Of a stretch of 64,000 bases of DNA, positions 57,420 to 64,000 are shown piece after piece. How positions within the stretch are numbered: the first letter of the stretch is position 1; every line of letters starts with the position of its first letter. A program made the translations under genes and the position numbers. The notes beneath the pieces were generated by a model. The model searched no databases. It was not told the DNA's origin and saw nothing but the letters and a program-made list of their open reading frames with translations. The stretch comes from Brachynemurus nebulosus (Eukaryota; Arthropoda; Insecta; Neuroptera; Myrmeleontidae). The stretch spans positions 13,730,832 through 13,794,831 of the forward strand of contig JAPWDM010000005.1 in assembly GCA_035578155.1 (NCBI GenBank), given 5' to 3'.

Positions 57420-58070
57420 CCAAGATTATTGAAAGATATGAAATTCTTGAGAAAAATTTGATAAAATTTGAGCGCTGCTTGTACCACTTAGGGAATTTTT
57501 AAGAAAAAGTTAATAAGAACGGCTTTAAAAACATTTCAATTCGATTTACTAATTTCATCATTCTGTCATTTTATTTACGATTTCTAGCGCACTGAAAAAT
57601 TTTAGTTAACTTGGTGACGTTATCAAATTAAAAAAATCTTTTTTCACTGAAAAGTGAAAAAACATTTCATTTTTGTTACTAAGAAGACGAAATTCCTTTT
57701 ACTAAAATCACTGAATCGAAAGAAATCCCTTTTTTCGTGGTCCAACATGTTAAAATTTGCTAGTAATAAAAAAAAAAAAACGATTTCGAAAACCTGTAAT
57801 TCACTTCCAATTTGATGGTTCTATCATTTTTTTTATTTACGATCTTTAGTGCACTGAAAAATTTTAGTAAACTTGTTTACGTTACCAACGAAAAAAATTT
57901 CTTTTTTTTAATCAGGTTTTATTGAAGTGACTTGGATTAGGATTATTGGCGAATTAGGTCAAACTCGGTGTAAACTTTCCATTTTTGTTATCAAAATGAC
58001 AAAATTTCTATTGGTAATGTGACGGATTCGACAAAAGCATCTTTTAGTGGTGCTACGTGCAATAACATTT
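57420..58070. repeat. Degenerate tandem repeat family, locus 2
   Basis: Two direct copies of GCACTGAAAAATTTTAGT (57589-57606 and 57851-57868), each preceded by ATTTACGAT and followed by ACTTGGTGACGTTA or ACTTGTTTACGTTA, lie about 262 bases apart. Following words match the locus at 44290-44890 (AGGGTGACTGATTGGATT there, GAAGTGACTTGGATTAGG here, then GTGTAAACTTT). It is an old, short array. Confidence 0.62.
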
Positions 58071-60066
58071 AATTGACCTTCCTTATTTTAACAAATAATA
58101 TGAACTGATGTTTGCTCTTGAATTACCGCCAACATAGTTGCATAGGCTTACAATATATAACTGAAAAAATTACTAAATTCCTAAGTTGTTGGTTTCTTAG
58201 ATGATACTTTCTAACAAGGAGCATCACGGGGGTGTACCCCTCCGATTTTGTTTATTCTTTGATATGTTGTAGAAAATCGAAAAACAAGGGACACATATTT
58301 TTTTTTAGCGGGTGTAAAACAGTTTGAAGGAGTGAAATCACCCTTCAACAATTGGGGTAAAAATTTAATTTGTTAAATATCTCGAAAACGGTAAGAGATA
58401 TAGCAAAAGTTTAAATTGGTGATATTGCTCTTTTTTAAAGAGCTATATATCTATTGATATGCAACTTGCTTAAATTACGTCAACAGGGGTGGTTGTGGGT
58501 TAAAATTTAGAGGTTAATTTTACGAAAAGAGGGTTAGAAATACAATATATTAAAATTTCGTTTACAGATTTCAAATCTACGTGAAAAAATCGAATTGACC
58601 TGTCTTTGCTCGATTTCATAATATTAAGTTTAGGGGTGAGTAACTAGAGGGTGACTATATTGATATAATCATACTATTGAGTAATATAGGAACTTCTTCA
58701 TTGAAAATAGCTCAAAGTAATTATAACATCGTAAAAATGATATTCTCGAATCAAAATTCAGTTTGATCAACATTGGAGAAGGGAGGGGGGTGAGTCACCC
58801 TCTTAAATTACATACAATCATTTTTTATATAGTACTTAAGGGTAGCAAGTTATGGGCGTTCCAAACGTATTACGACTATCAAAATAAAGTTTTCGTTATC
58901 GAAAATTATCGATATCGAAAATAACCATATATTTGAAGATGGATAATACATACGATAGTGTAACTTTCGAAACACTTATTTTGACATTATTGTCCTCCGC
59001 CAGTATGTTAATAATATAAATGAGTGTATGAAAATGTAATGTAATTTCATTCATAATTATATAAAAATTTTCCTTACAGTGTTCCCAGCATAATTTATTT
59101 GAACACCAATATTTACATGAGAAAAATAAATTTCAAAATTAAGCTCGTTAAATATTAATATTTAACTTTTTTAACGTATAAATTGTCTCTTGAACGATGG
59201 CGACCACTAAAAATAAAACATAACTGCACAAATCCAACGTAAATTTTAAACTGAATTCGTTAATTAGCTTACACAAGTTTATTGCACGTTTGGTTCGTTA
59301 AACACATGTAATGCCAATAAATATATTTTTATGTTAGAACTTAAAAGAGTCATAAATTTGAATAAAATCATTATTTATTACAATAAGAGAATATTTGTAC
59401 CCTGAAACAATATTGAAAAGATTATAATATGAGAGTATAATGTATTATATGCATACGATACATATACATATACCTGTACAGTCACAAATAATTTACATAC
59501 ACCTGTAAATCAGTCAATATATTTTTAATATAACCATATTACGGTGTATCTATATTACACGCATACCTGCTTAGTTACGTATGTGGCTGCTATTGATATC
59601 ATTACGTTCAGCAAAATAAACTTGAATTAAAATTAAAGTCATAAAGAACAGTGTACGGTACATACGCTTTTAAAGACATTAAAGACGGCTTTTCATTTTT
59701 ATTTACGGCGTTTATTGTAACATTATATTGTTGTAATGGTCACTAATGATCATTTCTTGAGCGTAAACTGTACGGTAACTTTATAAAATTTGATGTCATT
59801 AAAGAGGAGATGGGTTGTAACGTTGTTCCAGCGTCAAAGACTGTCGCAATGACAAGTTGCTCGCGATGCTAGCCGAATTAGTTGACAAAACTGATGATCT
59901 CAAAACGATGGAATAATGTAAGATGGTTTTCCAAAGGTTTGGGTTCGGATACTTTTCGACACGTGTAAAATAATACCTAAATTTTGTTAAATATTTTTTA
60001 ATTATCGACGAAAATTCGTTACAACGACGTCCATAATTAAAATAACAAAGTTTATTGTTAATTATA
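58071..60066. other. AT-rich sequence, possible unclassified repeat at its start
   Basis: 58200-58800 has repeated phrases such as GGGGGTGTACCCCTCC, GTGAAATCACCCTTCAA, TCAACAGGGGTGGTTG and GGGGGGTGAGTCACCC. Regular GGGGTG/CACCCT words suggest a transposon interior, but I could not define ends. The rest shows nothing. Confidence 0.35.
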
Positions 60067-60074
60067 CTCGGGTT

Positions 60075-60365
60075 CAGATGCGTAACTAAAATTTTGCTTC
60101 CTGGAAGAACTTTGAGTCAAGCACCTCTCCCGTCCCCTATAAAAAAGTATACTTTTCCCAAAAAATGAAAGTGACGTACAAGCAAAGTTTGCTTGGCATT
60201 TTCGTTTCCTCCAAAAGCTAACCTGACAAGCCAAAGAAAAGAGAAACAGAAAAGCACTTTACTAGCTTTCCAAATTTTTAAAAGTTCTTAGTTTCTCTGT
60301 TGTGCCCTTTTTCTCTGAGCTCCTGCGGTGGCTGCTCCACTTACTCCATTGTAGTTACGTCTCTG
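60075..60365. mobile_element. hAT MITE with exact 8-bp target duplication
   Basis: CTCGGGTT at 60067-60074 is repeated exactly at 60366-60373. The ends are CAGATGCGTAACTA and TAGTTACGTCTCTG, 14-bp imperfect inverted repeats of CAG...CTG hAT form. 291 bp, relatively GC-rich and non-coding, with a pyrimidine-rich right half. Confidence 0.93.
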
Positions 60366-60373
60366 CTCGGGTT

Positions 60374-61357
60374 TTCGGGTCTTCACAGACAAATTAAATA
60401 ATTTATTTTATTCAAATATTAGGTCTCGGTCTACGAAGTAACGATATTAAGAATGCGAATGTCTGAAAATTGAATTCCCCTCTCTGTAACTTAAAAATAT
60501 TCCATTAGTAAATGTTAACGCCAGCTAATAATTTAAGTATAGTTCCTTCGATTATGTAATTTTAAATCGTAATTAAAATCTTTTAAAAATAGGACCCATA
60601 TATCGAATTTGTATTATCTTGCCATAATACTGGTCAAAAATAAAATTTTTAAGTTAGTTAGCAATCATCTGTCGTAGTATTGATATCAAGAATAGTTCGG
60701 CTAAAATTAAATCATTTTTTCTTTTTTTTTTTTAATTTCTTTTCGTGCAAAATTGTTTGCTTATTCGATTCTCGTGTCGATTTATTTTGTAACACTATAG
60801 TTTGTGTTTATTACCACCTTCCTCAAGGTCCCATTTTTCCCCCATCCCTCAAAGGTGGTAGCGGCTAAGCATCGCCAATACGAGGGAGTCGATCATACTC
60901 AGAAATATCAAAAAACCACAAGTAAGTAATCAATTTATCCACTGCTGGTTTTTTTTTCTTTTATTGTTTAAACTTTATCACACTCAAAAAGATCGGATTG
61001 CGCGATACTTTTCAACGACAAAGTCACGTAACCAGTAAATTTCTATTAATCACGTATTTTTCCGAAAGCTTCTATGATGTCCTAAAACGAGATTGGTCTT
61101 ACATGATAAAAAGAAGTGGAACTTGTTTTTAACAATTTTTTTAACAATTTTATGAAGGTCATTATTTTATTATCAAGTACTTATAATTTCTCGAATTAGA
61201 CAAAACATCATAGATCTATTTGCACGCAAACAAACATTATGGTTAGTGACGTATTTAATAAGAGGAATATCGCCCTCTGTTGATTAAGAAGGAATATTTA
61301 AATTTACCGACTCTTAAGCTAGGTTCATGTTTCCCTCTGTTTATTAATATTTCTGAA
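60374..61357. other. Spacer with a local direct repeat
   Basis: CCCTCTGTTGATTAAGAAGG near 61273 is echoed as CCCTCTGTTTATTAATATTT near 61334, just before the SINE. No gene. The frame at 60680-60868 is F- and L-rich without motifs. Confidence 0.4.
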
Positions 61358-61703
61358 CCAGCGGAGTGGCCGAACGTGCTTGTGCACTAGCATGCTTGCC
61401 GACTGGTAGGTCGGGGGTTCGAATCCCGCGACGGCTATGCTTGTGAAGGTTTCTTGCAGTTTCCCTTCACAATTCCAAATGAATATCAGCATAGTTCCTT
61501 AAGAAGACGGCTGCAGACGCATACCTACCAAATCCTAGACCTTACACCACTTTCCTTGTCCTCCACCCACATCATAAATGTATAATGTAACAAATATGAT
61601 GTATAATGAATAAATAAAGTATACAAATAATGATGTGGGTGGCATCTGTTGTAGACTAAATGGTCTCAAAAACGGACGTTAAACACATTATTATTATTAT
61701 TAT
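61358..61703 (+). mobile_element. Full-length tRNA-derived SINE
   Basis: The head (about 61358-61436) has a polymerase III A box TGGCCGAACG (61367-61376) and a perfect B box GGTTCGAATCC (61416-61426). The TGGCCGA and long D-to-T spacing resemble tRNA-Ser/Leu. The body carries GTTTCCCTTCACAATTCCAA, CTCCACCCACATCATAAATG and AATAAATAAAGTATAC, all found again in the truncated reverse copy at 34575-34775. The element ends in an (ATT)n tail at about 61687-61703. Polymerase III would drive it and a partner LINE would mobilise it; the partner is unknown. Confidence 0.88.
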
Positions 61704-61707
61704 ATTA

Positions 61708-62636
61708 GCCCGGCGTGTATATACTGGGTCTTTAAAGGAACAGTCGAAATTTAAGACTCAAATTTCTCTCTTATGAATAAAGCGCGGGCTTTGACTACCC
61801 TCCGTAAAAAGTCTAGTTAGTAGTGGGGACTCAAGGTCCAATGGATGCCCGGGTCTGGCGACTGACTTGCTGATGCGAACGAGTGAAAATTCCATCCGTT
61901 CCCTAAAAGGGTCAGTGTACACACGGCGTTAGTATTTTCGAAGGTAAGTGAATGGTGTTATTTTTATCTTTTCCGTAGTTTTTCAGTTTTTTTAAGGCTA
62001 GAATAAATTATTGTATACCGTTATAATTCATTGATGGATCTACGTTAGATGGCATGGATAACGTGCACAGCAGTGGAATCGCGGCTTTATTTTTTCATTT
62101 TTTTTTATATAAAACAAAGTTTTGCTCCATTTCTTTCCTTTACTTTCTTGCTTTTTCGGTTTTTTTTCTATTAGTATTTAATTTCTTTTATATTTTCAAT
62201 AATAAAAACTCATTTTGTACCAAATAATTACTGTTCCGTTTATTATGACTTGCCTGTAAATATTCCCCATTTTCAGGTGCTTGAATAATTCAACTTTTTG
62301 GAGCTGATGCCAAAAAAACTATATTCATTTGAAAGCGCATAGTATAAGCTACAAAAGCCTAAAACCATTTGTGTTAATATTCCTTCATTGTAGAGTTAGG
62401 AGTTTTTTTACAAAATTTTATTTTTCATACTTTTTGGACTACTGGTCGATTTTTATTAACAACAGTTTTAAACTTTTGACTCTGGCAACTGCTGGGCCAT
62501 GTCGTAGACACTCCAAAAAGTAACTGAGAATTTTTTGAGATTTTTTGGAAGCCTACAAAACTTTGAAAACACGACCGTCCCTTGAAAGACTCAGTGTACA
62601 CACCGTGTTCTTGAAAATATATGTACACACGACGGG
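61708..62636. mobile_element. TTA-flanked TIR element with repeated TGTACACAC motif
   Basis: TTA lies at 61705-61707 and 62637-62639. The ends are GCCCGGCGTGTATATAC and TGTACACACGACGGG. The motif CAGTGTACACACSGYGTT occurs at 61913-61930 and 62592-62609 and, more loosely and inverted, at the left end. A TTA duplication fits PIF/Harbinger. A 126-codon minus-strand frame (62425-62805) runs through the right end and outside, so it is not a transposase. The target TTA belongs to the (ATT)n tail of the preceding SINE. Confidence 0.75.
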
Positions 62637-62639
62637 TTA

Positions 62640-63656
62640 ATATTTCTGAGCATTTAAAAACGTGGTTCATGATAGCTATTATGACAAACAAATTTTTCTT
62701 CTGAAAATTTAGTAAAAACAGATCAAGTTGTATACCAATTGTGACTTGTTTTTGTAGCGGCTCAAATATAGGCACTTTGATGTTGAAAATATTGCATAAT
62801 TTCAATAAATTATTTGATAGCTGGGCGAAATTTTTAAATTTAGTGCACCCAATAATACGATCAGTAACAAAAAATAATTTCTAATTAAAAAACCCTACGG
62901 ATCTAACTTGTCTATAGTTAGTAATTTTTCTACTGTAAATATTCAAATATTGCATGCTCATGTGTAATATATTATTATAATAATTGTTAAAAATGAGATT
63001 TACAAAATAAATTACAACAAATAGCAGTGTGCGTAGCTGTAATTTTTTTCCATTATTTGTTAGCGGTTGTTATCGGGGCTGAGCTACCAAAGTAGTTTTT
63101 CGAAGTATTTTAATATCTATATTATATAAAATATTATATTGTGATTATTTATAGATATGTTGTTATTTTTTTATCGTTACCTGAAGGCTCCCACACTGGA
63201 ATATTATTTATTACATTAAATAGCTGTTGTCTTCAAACGGCAGCAAACAACTATATAAGTATGTAACATTAGCATACGGATCAACAAAAACATTGGGTCC
63301 AATATAATATAAGCAAGCACTCATAATATGGCTTGTGAGTATCAATAAACTCATTCGTGTTTATAAAAAAAAATAATATAACAACAAGTAATATTAGTTC
63401 ACCTGTTACCAATTTCTTAATGCCATGTTATAGAGTGTTTCAAAATAATATATATTATATAGAAATGTTAATTAACCATGTAAGGTAAATGAAACTATGG
63501 TTTATAATTGAAGAGGTGGATTCCAAAAGGCGCTAAGTCACTTTTTGCAATTTTTCAGGAAATGTAAAAAACTATCTAGGTAGGCAAATGTAGTAATCTG
63601 TTTAAATTATTTTCAAGTTCTTAGATAATAATTATTATTGATGTTACTTATTTGTT

Positions 63657-63658
<2 letters not shown>
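62640..63658. other. AT-rich spacer, nothing recognised
   Basis: No gene, RNA or bounded element supported. Confidence 0.45.

Positions 63659-63746
<88 letters not shown>
63659..63746. repeat. (TA)44 microsatellite
   Basis: An uninterrupted TA dinucleotide array of 88 bases. Perfect purity implies that it is young and likely to vary in length; assembly length should be treated with caution. Confidence 0.98.
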
Positions 63747-63754
<8 letters not shown>

Positions 63755-64000
63755 TAGATTATATTGAAAAAAAAAACCTTTAAAAAGTTGGGTTGAGTTG
63801 GTTAAAATAAACCTAGTTTGTTTAAATACAGATATATTTTATTCAAGAAACATTTTAATCAGTGCATTATTAGCTATTTCATGTGTTTGACATAACAGAA
63901 AATCTATCTATGAGCAAATTTGGAAAAAAATACCAGCTATTATTGGGAAAAAAAATGCAATGGTTTACGAGTAAATTTGACTTAGAGCGTTTTGAAATAA
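63747..64000. other. Window end, nothing recognised
   Basis: AT-rich sequence with no supported feature. Confidence 0.4.

Noticed and set aside
62425..62805. 126-codon minus-strand open frame
   Set aside because: It crosses the right end of the TIR element, includes translated TIR sequence, and has no recognisable motif.

Overview
The window looks like nuclear DNA from an arthropod, most likely an insect. It is strongly AT-rich, dense in short terminal-inverted-repeat (TIR) elements, and carries tRNA-derived SINEs, one Penelope-type fragment and one I/Jockey-type LINE fragment. I cannot name the species. I found no host protein-coding gene: nearly all reading frames are short, low-complexity or TIR-internal. 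The only coding-derived sequence I can defend is transposon debris.

Layout. 1-5.1 kb is AT-rich with little structure. 5.1-6.35 kb is a TIR element with a second element nested in it. 7.6-12.8 kb holds four TIR elements, three of which have the same architecture (short TIR, TA target, reiterated 14-17 bp motif), and a TTAA-flanked element. 15.0-15.9 kb is a foldback of A-B-A'-B' form. 16.3-17.6 kb is a Tc1-like element with IR/DR ends and a transposase scrap. 20.3-21.3 kb is a second TA-flanked element whose centre carries a cysteine-rich coding fragment. 23.8-25.1 kb is a TIR element with a 120-bp-arm hairpin, followed by the LINE RNase H fragment at 25.7-26.2 kb. 27.3-31.9 kb has TTA/TAA-flanked PIF/Harbinger-like MITEs and two copies of a repeat with Helentron-like ends. 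33-35.6 kb has two hAT MITEs and a reverse SINE fragment. 37.6-39.4 kb is another nested pair. 41.1-41.4 kb is the Penelope fragment, 42.2 kb a hAT MITE and 43 kb a Harbinger-like MITE. 44.3 and 57.4 kb share a tandem family. 47.7-48.8 kb is an iteron element with a nested hAT. 52.5 kb is a hAT MITE filled with a short satellite. 54.1-54.7 kb is a hAT containing a Helentron-like copy. 57.0 kb has a tRNA-Thr-like gene. 60-62.6 kb has a hAT, a full SINE and a TTA-flanked element set in the SINE tail. A (TA)44 microsatellite lies near the end.

How it fits together. The window is a transposon graveyard in an intergenic region or a long intron. Several insertions are dated relative to each other by nesting. 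The best-supported calls are those with exact target-site duplications. Those at 33.2, 42.2, 52.5, 54.1 and 60.1 kb, and the nested one at 48.0 kb, all have exact 8-bp duplications. The most unusual items are the iteron-bearing TA elements, the Cys-rich fragment carried in a TIR element, the head-to-head Penelope fragment, and the widespread repeat with paired subterminal inverted repeats and a terminal hairpin.
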